DNA of 64,000 nt from Salaquimonas sp041736675 (lineage in GTDB: Bacteria > Pseudomonadota > Alphaproteobacteria > Rhizobiales > Rhizobiaceae). Below are positions 1 through 8,258 of this stretch, piece by piece. The position numbers and the translations under genes are program-made. Where the stretch lies: the NCBI GenBank assembly GCA_041736675.1, contig JBGSTD010000004.1, positions 39,781 to 103,780 of the forward strand, in the 5' to 3' direction. Numbering within the stretch: the stretch's first letter is position 1; every line of letters starts with the position of its first letter. The notes beneath the pieces were generated by a model. It worked only from the letters and a program-made list of their open reading frames with translations, searched no databases and had not been told where the DNA came from.

Positions 1-22
1 AAACACTGGCGAACAACACCGA

Positions 23-1504
23 CTATCGCATGACGAAAGGGTTCGCCATCGGCACTGAGGATGTGTTGATCCAGGTCGTGCGCGTGCGCGTATAGTCAAG
101 GATCGAATCCATTCCTGCTTCGCGACCATATCCCGATTGGTTAAAGCCGCCAAATGGCGCGATGGGTGAAACCGCGCGGTAGGTATTGATCCAGCATATG
201 CCGGAGCGAATGCGGTCCGAGACCCGGTGTGCACGCGAAATGCTTTCGGTAAAGACGCCTGACCCGAGCCCGAAATTGCTGTCATTGGCAAGGGCAATTG
301 CCTCCTCCTCGTTGTCAAAGGCAAGCAATGACATGACCGGACCAAACATTTCGACCTTGAGGGTTTCAGTTTGCGGCGACAGGCATTCGACCAGTGTCGG
401 TTCAAAATAATTGCCTGATAGCCCTGCTTTGCGCTTACCGCCAAAATGGATGCGGGCGCCTTGTTCCTCTGCCTTTTTTAGAGTTCTTTCAATGTTTTCA
501 ATCTGCGCCCGTGTGCAAAGCGGTCCCATATGGGTTTTGGCATCAAGCGGATCGCCCACCACAATCGAGGCGGACTTCGCAGCAATGCGCCTTGCCAGTT
601 CTTTCAAAATTGACCTGTGAACAATACCGCGCGTTCCGGCCACACAGGATTGGCCGGAGGCACCGAAGTTGCCTGCAATCAATCCATTTACAGCGGCGTC
701 CAGATTGGCATCCTCAAAGACGATGATTGGAGATTTTCCACCGAGTTCGAGAGAGGTAACAGCAAAGTTTTCGGCTGAATTGCGGATCACGTGACGGGCA
801 GTTTCCGGGCCGCCGGTAAAGGCGATCCTGTCAATATCCTTGTGGCGCGTCAGGGGAATGGAGCAGTTTTCCGCGTCGCCCGTAACAACCGAGACAACGC
901 CTTTGGGAAAGCCTGCCTGCTCTATCAGCCGTGCAAATTCGAACATGGGTGCAGGCGCAATTTCCGAGGCTTTCAGGATGACCGTAGACCCCGCGGCAAG
1001 GGCAGGACCAAGTTTTGTGGCAGTCAGGAACATCTGCGCGTTCCAGGGTACAATTGCCGCCACAACACCAATCGGCACACGCTTGGTGAATACATGCAAG
1101 TCCGGTTTGTCGATCGGCAGCACAGCCCCTTCGATCTTGTCGGCAAGTCCGGCAAAATATCGATAATAATCACCAACATATCTTGTCTGCGATGCTGTCT
1201 CAACGAGCAGTTTGCCGCTGTCCTTTGTTTCAACAATGCCGATGCGTTCCGCATTTTCCTCAATCAGTCCGGCGAGGCGGTAGAGCAGTTTGCCACGGGC
1301 GGTTTGGGTCATTGAGCGCCATTCAGGCGCATCCAGCATCCGCTTTGCAGAAGCAACGCAGCGATCAATATCCTGCGGCGAAGCGCAATCAAATGTCGCC
1401 CAGGTTTCACCGGTGGCCGGATTGGTGCTTTCCATGATCTGACCAGAGGAGCCGGCTGTCCATTCTCCATCTATGAAGAGTTGGTAGTGAGGAAGCTTGT
1501 TCAT
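23..1504 (-). CDS. Aldehyde dehydrogenase (NAD(P)-dependent, ALDH superfamily)
   Basis: A 493-residue full-length ALDH that would oxidise an aldehyde to the acid in the cytoplasm. Visible motifs are the nucleotide-fold PWN motif (VPWNAQ, about residue 155), the general base Glu in LELGGKSP (about 252) and the catalytic Cys in GQSCVAG (about 286). The PFGGFNQSGYGRE motif near the C-terminus is typical of family members acting on small aldehydes or semialdehydes. The ATG has a weak purine-rich site (GTGGAAAA) upstream. It is the last gene of a minus-strand operon, 52 bp after the luciferase-like monooxygenase, so its aldehyde is probably produced by that monooxygenase/hydrolase module. The substrate cannot be named from sequence. 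Confidence 0.93.
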   Translation of the reverse strand: MNKLPHYQLFIDGEWTAGSSGQIMESTNPATGETWATFDCASPQDIDRCVASAKRMLDAPEWRSMTQTARGKLLYRLAGLIEENAERIGIVETKDSGKLLVETASQTRYVGDYYRYFAGLADKIEGAVLPIDKPDLHVFTKRVPIGVVAAIVPWNAQMFLTATKLGPALAAGSTVILKASEIAPAPMFEFARLIEQAGFPKGVVSVVTGDAENCSIPLTRHKDIDRIAFTGGPETARHVIRNSAENFAVTSLELGGKSPIIVFEDANLDAAVNGLIAGNFGASGQSCVAGTRGIVHRSILKELARRIAAKSASIVVGDPLDAKTHMGPLCTRAQIENIERTLKKAEEQGARIHFGGKRKAGLSGNYFEPTLVECLSPQTETLKVEMFGPVMSLLAFDNEEEAIALANDSNFGLGSGVFTESISRAHRVSDRIRSGICWINTYRAVSPIAPFGGFNQSGYGREAGMDSILDYTRTRTTWINTSSVPMANPFVMR

Positions 1505-1533
1505 GATTTTTCCACTTTGATTGGTCGGGTGAT

Positions 1534-1565
1534 GTTACTTTCAGACGAAGTTACTTTCAGGCGAA
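1534..1565. repeat. 16-bp tandem duplication spanning a stop codon
   Basis: Two adjacent 16-bp copies, GTTACTTTCAGACGAA (1534-1549) and GTTACTTTCAGGCGAA (1550-1565), differ by one base. The stop codon of the luciferase-like monooxygenase lies in the second copy, so the end of the gene and its stop were duplicated into the spacer before the aldehyde dehydrogenase gene. It looks like a small slippage duplication. Confidence 0.85.
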
Positions 1566-2591
1566 GGCTGGCATCACATCATTGATGAAGCGTTCCAGGG
1601 AGACACGCTTGCGCTCATAGGACATGCCGCTGTCGATCCAGTACGAAAACTCATCATAGCCAAGATCTTCATATCGCCTGATCTGGTCGATTACCTCGCG
1701 CGCGGTACCCATGGTCAGATCGCGGCGCAAATTGGCAGGCGCCATCAGTGCATTTGCGTTCATTTCACCAGACGAGACTGCCTCGATCAGGCCTTGACTG
1801 ACCGGCTTCTTGTTCTGGAACCATGCTCCAAAATAGTTGTAATAGACACTCAATTCCTGCGCTGCCAAATCTGTATCAGCGTCATTCGAAGCCACGTATG
1901 TATGATGCAGAAGCATGATTTTTGGCCGCTTTGCCGCATGAAGCGTGCAAGCAGTATTGAACCTATCCATCAACGAACTGACTTCATCCAGTCCCTGCCA
2001 AAGCGGCGTTACCTGAACATTGAAATTGTTCTGCACCGCAAACTCGTGGCTGTTTGGATCGCGCGCTGCTATCCAGATCGGCGGACCGTCCTGCTGCAGG
2101 GGTTTGGGCGCACTGGTGGTGGAGGGGAAGGAGAAGAATTCTCCTTCATGGGCGCAATCTCCATTCCAGAGTTTGCGCAACAAGGGAGCAGTTTCTCGCA
2201 TGCGCTGGCCAGCCTGCCAGGCATCAAGACCCGGCATCAAACGATCATACTCATAAGAATAGGCACCGCGCGCAATTCCCAGCTCCAGCCTGCCGCCGGT
2301 GACAAGATCGGTCATTGCCGCTTCACCCGCCAGTTTGATCGGATGCCAGAATGGCGCGATGATGGTTCCTGTTCCAAGCTTCACATTTTTTGTATGGCGG
2401 GCAAGATCGGTGATGGTGATAAACGGATTGGGGGCAATAGTAAATTCCATGCCGTGATGCTCACCTGTCCAGATAGCCCGCATTCCACCCTGATCAGCGA
2501 TGCTGCAGAGGCTGAGAAACTCATCGTAGAGGTTCTTGTGTGTCTGCTCTGGGCCAAGCCGTTCCATATGTGCGAATAAAGAAAATTCCAT
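1557..2591 (-). CDS. LLM-class flavin-dependent oxidoreductase (bacterial luciferase-like monooxygenase)
   Basis: A 344-residue single-domain TIM-barrel protein of the luciferase-like family, which uses reduced FMN and O2 to hydroxylate or oxidatively open a substrate. The N-terminal stretch MEFSLFAHMERLG, then WTGEHHGMEF and the NPFITITDLARHTKNVKLGTG block (about residues 55-75) are characteristic, as is the C-terminal strand with LGYDEFSYWIDSG. The start ATG is preceded by AGGAAA. It lies 11 bp downstream of a flavin reductase that would supply FMNH2, so the two form a two-component monooxygenase like RutA/RutF. The substrate is unknown; the neighbouring hydrolase and aldehyde dehydrogenase suggest the product is hydrolysed and then oxidised. 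Confidence 0.92.
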   Translation of the reverse strand: MEFSLFAHMERLGPEQTHKNLYDEFLSLCSIADQGGMRAIWTGEHHGMEFTIAPNPFITITDLARHTKNVKLGTGTIIAPFWHPIKLAGEAAMTDLVTGGRLELGIARGAYSYEYDRLMPGLDAWQAGQRMRETAPLLRKLWNGDCAHEGEFFSFPSTTSAPKPLQQDGPPIWIAARDPNSHEFAVQNNFNVQVTPLWQGLDEVSSLMDRFNTACTLHAAKRPKIMLLHHTYVASNDADTDLAAQELSVYYNYFGAWFQNKKPVSQGLIEAVSSGEMNANALMAPANLRRDLTMGTAREVIDQIRRYEDLGYDEFSYWIDSGMSYERKRVSLERFINDVMPAFA

Positions 2592-2602
2592 GACATTTCC
2601 TG

Positions 2603-3532
2603 CTATTGACTATGTTCATCTGAGTGGATTTCACCGGAAAACGTATCCCCGATATAAAGTCCGAACTGGTTGTTGCCGCGTTCTTCAAGATAGCGTCTGA
2701 CCATCACGCCTTCGGCTGCATCGCTCCATGCTGCTGAAGCGGCGGCCTCTATGGAAACATATTCGCCGCCGTCCTTTTTGCTTTGCAGAGTTCCCGTTGC
2801 ACGAAAATAAATGAAGCGATCATTGCTTTTTGTATCGTGATAAACCGAATAGACGCGGCCGATTTCGGCAATGATGCCGATTTCCTCCAACTGCGCCTTG
2901 ATCCCCGAACGCGCGGGTGCACCGCCAGGCAATCGAACTGAAGGAAGAGACAATTCCCCGCTTTTTCTGACAACAAAGATGCGGTTATCATTTTCAACGA
3001 TGGCACCAACTACGATGTGACTTCTAGGTCCCGGAGATGCCAAAGCCTCCCTTTCACTGCTGAGGGAGAAATAGCCGCCTCTCCAATATCCAAGCCCGAG
3101 ACCGTCGGCCCTTGAAAAAGCGGTGACTTCGCCGATCAGGACGAGATGATCCCCCGCCTCCAGCTTGCTGTGGGCGCTGCAGGAAAAACTTGCAAGGGCA
3201 TCGGAAATCAGCGGCACGCCGTTTTCATCCGCTTTCCATGGGACCTTTGAAAAGCGGTCCTCCTTTGAACTGGCAAAAATGTTCGAGATTTCCTCTTGTC
3301 CCTCGCGGAGGATGTTAACTGCAAAATGCCTGCACTGCCTAAACACATCAATGCTCGATAAGTGATTGCCGGGACAAACCAGCAGCAAGGGTGGATCCAG
3401 CGAAACTGAGGCAAAAGAATTTGCGGTAAAACCAACCATTGTGCCGTTTTCCGATTTGGCGGTTATGATTGTCACGCCGGTCATGAAGGTGCCGAAAGCT
3501 GCACGCAGTTCCTTGAGGTCCAATTTATCCAT
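2603..3532 (-). CDS. Flavin reductase fused to a degenerate Nudix-like domain
   Basis: A 309-residue protein in two parts. Residues about 1-165 are a short-chain flavin reductase (LRAAFGTFMTGVTIITA, then GFTANSFASVSLDPPLLLVC and CRHFAVNIL), the family that makes FMNH2 from NAD(P)H for two-component monooxygenases. Residues about 170-309 look like a Nudix fold (VVGAIVENDNRIFVVRKS, LPGG, QLEEIGI), but the Nudix box is shortened and lacks the first Glu and the REuxEE pattern, so hydrolase activity is doubtful and a sensing or binding role is likelier. I chose the ATG at 3532 over an upstream one at 3574 because it has CCGGAG 7 bases upstream and overlaps the hydrolase stop by 8 bases (ATGGATAA), as in coupled translation. 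Confidence 0.88.
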   Translation of the reverse strand: MDKLDLKELRAAFGTFMTGVTIITAKSENGTMVGFTANSFASVSLDPPLLLVCPGNHLSSIDVFRQCRHFAVNILREGQEEISNIFASSKEDRFSKVPWKADENGVPLISDALASFSCSAHSKLEAGDHLVLIGEVTAFSRADGLGLGYWRGGYFSLSSEREALASPGPRSHIVVGAIVENDNRIFVVRKSGELSLPSVRLPGGAPARSGIKAQLEEIGIIAEIGRVYSVYHDTKSNDRFIYFRATGTLQSKKDGGEYVSIEAAASAAWSDAAEGVMVRRYLEERGNNQFGLYIGDTFSGEIHSDEHSQ

Positions 3533-4337
3533 GGGGAAACTCCGGAAATTGTATAAAGCTCGCAAGATGTTCACTGACTATTCCTGCATGGGTCATCGGC
3601 ATCATATGGCGTGCACCGTCTATGACAACCGCCTTACCGCGAGCGACACCCCGCGCAAGGGCCAATGACATTTCAGGAGTTGAATTGGGCTCCTTGGAAC
3701 CGGTCATAAAAAGCGCTGGGCAATGGATGGATGCAAGATCGTCGCCTGATGGGCCGTCTTCGCTTGCAAACACAGAATAAGCCTGGGCATAGCCTGCTGC
3801 ATCAACAGTCGTCAGCCATTGGCGACACGCATCGTTTGCCATTTTGAGTTCACCTTCCGGACGGTCGCCAAACCAACGTTCAAGTGTGGGCGAAGGATCG
3901 GATAAGCCTTTTGATCTGATTTCGCTGGCACGCTTCACGACTGCCGCCTTTGCTTCCTGAGAACGGCGATAAATCGCATTCAAGGGAACAATTGTTGACA
4001 CCAATTCCGGATACCTGATTGCCAAATCCATTGTTATCAACGCACCCATGGAATGGCCAACGACGACGGCCGGGGCCCCAATTTTTTTCAACACATCTGC
4101 CAATGTGTTTGTATAATCAACAAGTTGTGGTTTTTTTCTAAACAACGGACTTGCGCCATGTCCAGGCAGATCGATAACAGTGAGGGAAAACCGGGTTTGC
4201 AGGAATGGTATCATTGGAAACCATGCCTCAGCGCGAAGACCCACACCGTGGACAAGCATCAACGCCGGACCCTTGCCACCCTGCCAACCGGAAACATGAG
4301 CGGTCAGTTCAAACCGCTGCAGGGTTTTCAAGGTCAT
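3525..4337 (-). CDS. Alpha/beta-fold hydrolase
   Basis: A 270-residue single-domain alpha/beta hydrolase. The oxyanion-hole region LVHGVGLRAEAW (about residue 30), the nucleophile elbow GHSMGA (about 94-99) and the C-terminal His in DGARHMMPM are all present, so the catalytic triad looks complete. It would hydrolyse an ester, amide, carbamate or C-C bond in the cytoplasm. Its start lies within the end of the DUF1185 gene (29-base overlap), and its stop overlaps the flavin reductase start, so the genes are translationally coupled. The position is like RutD next to RutA/RutF, where the hydrolase processes the product of ring opening; the actual bond cleaved here is not known. Confidence 0.9.
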   Translation of the reverse strand: MTLKTLQRFELTAHVSGWQGGKGPALMLVHGVGLRAEAWFPMIPFLQTRFSLTVIDLPGHGASPLFRKKPQLVDYTNTLADVLKKIGAPAVVVGHSMGALITMDLAIRYPELVSTIVPLNAIYRRSQEAKAAVVKRASEIRSKGLSDPSPTLERWFGDRPEGELKMANDACRQWLTTVDAAGYAQAYSVFASEDGPSGDDLASIHCPALFMTGSKEPNSTPEMSLALARGVARGKAVVIDGARHMMPMTHAGIVSEHLASFIQFPEFPHG

Positions 4338-4920
4338 GCCCCAGATCTTTCAAATCCTGATACCTGTCTCCAATCCGATGATGCGGCCTGCCGCCTGTTG
4401 CAGCACCCAGAACCACGATGATCTCGTCTGCCCTTGGGGCATCAGGAATTGCAAACTGGATCGTCAGGTAGTGTGATCGGCGGCCAGCATCATTCTTGTC
4501 CATCAATGGTACCGAGATGCAGGCGTTAGGCCCACCGCGCGTATTGGTGAATGCCAAATAGCTTTTTGCCTTGACCGCTTCGCGATAATAATTTCCGAAC
4601 CTCAGCGTATGAATGAGCGCTGATGCGTGCTCTATTTCGCCGTCTACTCCTACAACAGCGGCCTTGCCGTATGCCTCTATGGCGTCGCCGGAGCCGGCAA
4701 GTGCAATCATGCGCTCAGTCATCAACTGCCCAAGCTGCGGACCATAGTCCATGATTTCCGGCTTGAGATTGTCGACAAACCTGCCCGCCCAGGGATTGGT
4801 CACAATGGCTGCAACCGCGAACATGCGCCAAGGCCTTTCGGCCTTCTTGAATCCCTCAACAAATGTTTCCTCGTCATAGGTCACGATCTTACGGATGTTC
4901 AAAGGCAGAAGAGATGTCAT
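4309..4920 (-). CDS. DUF1185 'amino acid synthesis family' protein
   Basis: A 203-residue protein recognised as the DUF1185 family from NIRKIVTYDEETFVEGFK at the start, the NPWAGRFVDNLKPEI block, GKAAVVGVDGEIEHASALIH and the Gly-rich ATGGRPHHRIGDRYQD end. The family name 'amino acid synthesis protein' is historical and has little experimental support. It is the first gene of the operon, divergent from the LysR regulator. I used ATG 4920 rather than a TTG three codons upstream because it gives the usual family N-terminus; the ribosome site is weak. Its constant company with flavin-dependent monooxygenases suggests a role in handling an unstable intermediate (inference). Confidence 0.85.
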   Translation of the reverse strand: MTSLLPLNIRKIVTYDEETFVEGFKKAERPWRMFAVAAIVTNPWAGRFVDNLKPEIMDYGPQLGQLMTERMIALAGSGDAIEAYGKAAVVGVDGEIEHASALIHTLRFGNYYREAVKAKSYLAFTNTRGGPNACISVPLMDKNDAGRRSHYLTIQFAIPDAPRADEIIVVLGAATGGRPHHRIGDRYQDLKDLGHDLENPAAV

Positions 4921-5007
4921 CAATACCAACTTTCAAAATGGCAATCAGGGAGAGAAGCCAACGTGAGGGGGAAAAGCAAAATTGACAATTTAGCAATTCA
5001 TGGCCAA

Positions 5008-5030
5008 TGCTATTAGTAATACTAATGGCA
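5008..5030. promoter_or_regulatory. LysR-type operator (T-N11-A inverted repeat)
   Basis: Arms TGCTATTAGT (5008-5017) and ACTAATGGCA (5021-5030) form an inverted repeat with 9 of 10 pairs and a 3-base spacer. The core ATTAGTAATACTAAT fits the LysR T-N11-A box exactly. It sits 18 bp before the LysR start and 88 bp before the divergent DUF1185 start, where an autoregulating LysR activator would bind. Confidence 0.8.
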
Positions 5031-5048
5031 AATTTTTAGCAAACCACG

Positions 5049-5966
5049 ATGGCACGTCCCCTTCCCCCTTTAACCTGGTTCAGGGCCTTTGAAAGCTCTG
5101 CACGAAATTTGAGTTTTACGGCTGCAGCAGAAGAGTTGGGGCTCACGCAATCGGCGATCAGCCAACAGGTCAACCTCCTTGAAAAACGTTTTGGCTGTCT
5201 GCTTTTCATTCGCAAAAGCCGTGGACTGGCGCTGACGGACGAAGGACGACGACTTGTTCCGACGGTAGCAAAAGCCATGGCAACCCTGCGCATTGCGACA
5301 GACAGTTTTGACACCGAAACTGACAAGAGGCTACTTACGGTCGCCACCAGTGTCAGCATCGCCCAATGGTATCTGGCACCGCGAATGGCGGCGTTCTCCA
5401 AAAGTCATGAAGATGTCGCTATCCGCCTGATGACCAAAGTCTGGCCGGATGAATTTTCCAATTCGGAAGTCGATGTGGAAATACGCTTTGAACCCATAAA
5501 ATCATTTGGCAAATCAACATCCGGGAACTCCATGCCTCTTGGTTCCAACCAGATGGTGGTGGTCGGTTCGCCCGATCTTCTGGGAGAGACAGGCTCCTCT
5601 TTGTACAGCGCTGACGATATCATGAAACATCCGTTGATTCAGGTGGTGGGCACTTCTGACACCTGGCAGGCCTGGGCAGAGAGCAGACATTATTTGGGAG
5701 AAATCAGGCCCACTGTTTTTGTTGATTCGCACGGCATGGCTGTTGATCTGGCGCGTTCAAAAGCAGGTATTGCCCTGACCAGCAGGGCAATTGCAGCTCC
5801 ATCCCTGTGTGAGGGGGCGCTGGTTGTAGCTGATAAAATGGAGATGATGGCCCAGGACGGCTACCATCTGTCGGTCTATCCGGCAGGAAAGAACGAACTT
5901 GCAGCACGGTTTGCCAGATGGCTGGCTGACGAGATTTCACAATGTGAAGCGGCAATTCCCTGCTGA
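5049..5966 (+). CDS. LysR-family transcriptional regulator (GcvA-like subgroup)
   Basis: A 305-residue LysR regulator. The N-terminal winged helix is clear (LTWFRAFESSARNLSFTAAAEELGLTQSAISQQVNLLE, residues about 8-46), in the form typical of the GcvA-like subgroup, followed by a PBP2-type effector domain with conserved WYLAPRMAAF and SKAGIALTSRA segments. It is transcribed divergently from the DUF1185-to-ALDH operon across a 128-bp spacer holding a perfect LysR box, so it most likely activates that operon in response to its substrate or an intermediate. It ends 47 bp from the convergent MobA-like gene. Confidence 0.93.
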   Translation: MARPLPPLTWFRAFESSARNLSFTAAAEELGLTQSAISQQVNLLEKRFGCLLFIRKSRGLALTDEGRRLVPTVAKAMATLRIATDSFDTETDKRLLTVATSVSIAQWYLAPRMAAFSKSHEDVAIRLMTKVWPDEFSNSEVDVEIRFEPIKSFGKSTSGNSMPLGSNQMVVVGSPDLLGETGSSLYSADDIMKHPLIQVVGTSDTWQAWAESRHYLGEIRPTVFVDSHGMAVDLARSKAGIALTSRAIAAPSLCEGALVVADKMEMMAQDGYHLSVYPAGKNELAARFARWLADEISQCEAAIPC

Positions 5967-6004
5967 AACGCCGGGCGTGAATTGAACGCTCCATTTGCCG
6001 CTTC
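5946..6004. terminator. Inverted repeat between convergent genes
   Basis: GAAGCGGCAA (5946-5955) and TTGCCGCTTC (5995-6004) are a perfect 10-bp inverted repeat around a 39-base spacer, spanning the ends of the convergent LysR and monooxygenase genes. It could act as a bidirectional terminator, but the loop is long and no T-run follows. Confidence 0.35.
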
Positions 6005-6012
6005 GCCAGCTG

Positions 6013-7932
6013 CTAATCTTTGGCGGGAAGCATGAATCCCTCAAAAAAATCTGCCAGTTCATCGTGGGCATCCAACGGCAGGATGTGCGCAACATATTGA
6101 TCCGGGCGGACAATTACGAGGCAACCCTTTTCACGATCGATATTTCGCAAATCAAAAATATCTGCTCCGTTCTTCAGATCAGTGCAGAACATTTTTTCAT
6201 AATCAACCAGTCCGTATTTTCCTTTTTTGGGTTTCAAAAAGGCATGCAGGTTTTCGAGTGCCAATTCCCGCGTACCTTGTTGGAAGATTGCACGAAAGTC
6301 GATCACACTATCAATATCTGCGCCCGAAGGAGTATGTCTTTGAATTGGTGATTGCGCGTCGCCTGCAAGGAATGAACAGAGTTTGTTGATGGCCGACTCC
6401 TTTTGCGCGGGATCCTCGTTTGGACAAAAGGCAAATATATGCCAGCGCGTGTCGGCAAGAACTGTATGCCCCAAATGCACCGGCTTGGCATCTGACAGCC
6501 GGATTACGGGCGCTGAATGGAAGCGTGTTCCAATTTCAAAGCCTTCAGCCAGCGATTGCCAAGTTGATGACCCAGTCAATTGTGAAGGCTGATAGGTTAC
6601 CGACATACCTGCTGTGTACCGGCCGTGCTGAACGAAATATCGCTGGAATTTGGGTGTGCCACTGCCATCAGTTTCGTCTGATTGTGATCTGTCGCTCATG
6701 ATGCGTGACCATTCACGGTCGAAGTCGATCAGGTCTTTGGCAACAGATTGACGCTCGGCAGAATAGCTGTGCAGAATTTCAGGCTGGCAGCGCCCCTGCA
6801 GCACGGACACCAGCTTCCAGCCCAGATTGAAACCATCGCCCATCGAAACATTCATGCCCTGCCCTGCTTTCGGGCTGTGGGTGTGGCATGCATCCCCACA
6901 AATAAAAACGTGCGGCAGGCGGGTTGCCATTTCATCCTCGTGAACATCATCGAACTTGTCGGTCAGGCGTTGGCCGATTTCATAAACCGACCACCAGACA
7001 ACTTCCCTGACTGAGAGAATCCAGGGCTGGAAAATGGCCCCGGCAGCAGCGATAAGCTGATCAAGCGTTATATTCCTGTCGGCAACCCGTTCGTTTGTTC
7101 CAAGCTTGTCCAGTTCAATGTACAAACGGACAAGATATCCACCTTCACGCGGGATGATTATGACATTGCCCTTGCCGGAATGTATCAGGGTCTTGCACCT
7201 GATATCAGGAAAATCCGTTTCGACCAGCACATCCATCACACCCCAGGCCTGGTTGGCTGAATCACCAGTCAATTCTCGGCCAATAGCCTTGCGTACTGCA
7301 CTGCGGGCACCATCGCAGCCGACCACATATCGGGCATGGATTGCTTGTCTTTGACCCTTTGAGGCGCCGCTGACGCTTTCAACGACAGCCTCGACAGGGT
7401 AGCCCGAACGCGCAGGATCGACTGTCAGATCGACCAGTTGAAGCCCATAATCCGGAACAAGACGCGAAGGCGAATTTAACATTGTTTCCAGGTACATGTC
7501 GTGTACCCTCGCCTGATTGAGAATGACGTGCGGCATCTCCGAGAGACCGTCCTCCACGTCCTGTATACGTCCATTTCGGACAATAATATCCGGATCATTG
7601 TCATCAGGTTTCCAAAAGGTTGTCTCATTGACCCAATATGCCTGTTTGAGAACTTTCTCGACGAAACCAAAGGCGTTGAACATTTCCATCGAACGGCAAG
7701 ATACCCCATCCGCCTGCCCTTTTTCCATCGGTCCGTCCCGGCGCTCGACTATGCGGGTCGTAATGTCGGGAAAAGCGGAGAGTTGAGCTGCAAGTGTCAA
7801 GCCTGCCGGACCGCTTCCAACAATCAGTACATCGACCTTCTCAGGCAATCCGCCTTTTGGCTCCTGCCGGCCGGGAGCCGCATCAAAGACTTCCGGATTG
7901 CCAGGTCTAAAACCGTTGAGATGATACTGCAT
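6013..7932 (-). CDS. mobA: FAD-dependent aromatic monooxygenase, MobA-like (3-hydroxybenzoate 4-monooxygenase / phenol 2-monooxygenase family)
   Basis: A 639-residue flavoprotein hydroxylase. The N-terminus (MQYHLNGFRPGNP), the FAD GxGxxG fold (VDVLIVGSGPAGLTLAAQL, about residues 34-52), QADGVSCRSMEMFNAFGF, the substrate-side VGCDGARSAVRKAIG (DG motif, about 206-220), the second FAD motif CGDACHTHSPKAGQGMNVSMGD (about 350-370) and a thioredoxin-like C-terminal domain all match 3-hydroxybenzoate 4-monooxygenase (MobA), as does the length. That enzyme makes protocatechuate with NADPH and O2. No ring-cleavage genes lie in the window. The promoter side carries a 12-bp palindrome and a half-site shared with the LysR box, so the neighbouring LysR may control it too. 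Confidence 0.85.
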   Translation of the reverse strand: MQYHLNGFRPGNPEVFDAAPGRQEPKGGLPEKVDVLIVGSGPAGLTLAAQLSAFPDITTRIVERRDGPMEKGQADGVSCRSMEMFNAFGFVEKVLKQAYWVNETTFWKPDDNDPDIIVRNGRIQDVEDGLSEMPHVILNQARVHDMYLETMLNSPSRLVPDYGLQLVDLTVDPARSGYPVEAVVESVSGASKGQRQAIHARYVVGCDGARSAVRKAIGRELTGDSANQAWGVMDVLVETDFPDIRCKTLIHSGKGNVIIIPREGGYLVRLYIELDKLGTNERVADRNITLDQLIAAAGAIFQPWILSVREVVWWSVYEIGQRLTDKFDDVHEDEMATRLPHVFICGDACHTHSPKAGQGMNVSMGDGFNLGWKLVSVLQGRCQPEILHSYSAERQSVAKDLIDFDREWSRIMSDRSQSDETDGSGTPKFQRYFVQHGRYTAGMSVTYQPSQLTGSSTWQSLAEGFEIGTRFHSAPVIRLSDAKPVHLGHTVLADTRWHIFAFCPNEDPAQKESAINKLCSFLAGDAQSPIQRHTPSGADIDSVIDFRAIFQQGTRELALENLHAFLKPKKGKYGLVDYEKMFCTDLKNGADIFDLRNIDREKGCLVIVRPDQYVAHILPLDAHDELADFFEGFMLPAKD

Positions 7933-8258
7933 GACTGTTTCCCAAATAAAAATTGATAAGTATGCATACTAATTACTTCTCGCTGTGTAAAGAGATAATA
8001 AGCGTACTACTTACTTTTCGAGTTTGATGTTTCAGATGCGTGAGGACAGCCTTTTTGAGCCACAATTTCTGCAGGTAACCGATTCGAGCAACAGGAACCG
8101 GAACTATGTCCATTGATCCCTTTGAATGGCAGTCCGGTACAAAATTGTCGTGTGCGATGAAAACAGCACAGCAAAAAACATAGACTTTTATGAATGTATC
8201 TGCTCTTGATTTGATCTGCGTCAACTACGGAGACGCGTTAATCCAATATTCAAAGTTC
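7933..8258. other. 326-bp divergent intergenic region
   Basis: This is the divergent spacer between the mobA-like gene and the YeeE/YedE gene. It holds the AGTATGCATACT palindrome close to the mobA start and an AT-rich stretch at 7970-8030. An 83-codon minus-strand frame at 7973-8224 lacks a convincing ribosome site and any recognisable motif, so I treat it as non-coding. No RNA gene is evident. Confidence 0.6.
7959..7970. promoter_or_regulatory. 12-bp perfect palindrome, probable operator of the mobA-like gene
   Basis: AGTATGCATACT is a perfect palindrome 27 bp upstream of the monooxygenase start, in an AT-rich stretch. Its right half extends to ATACTAAT, the same 8-mer found in the LysR box at 5012-5026. 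Regulator binding here is an inference. Confidence 0.55.

Noticed and set aside
7973..8224. 83-codon minus-strand frame in the mobA/YeeE spacer
   Set aside because: No ribosome site, no recognisable motif, and it occupies the promoter region of two divergent genes.
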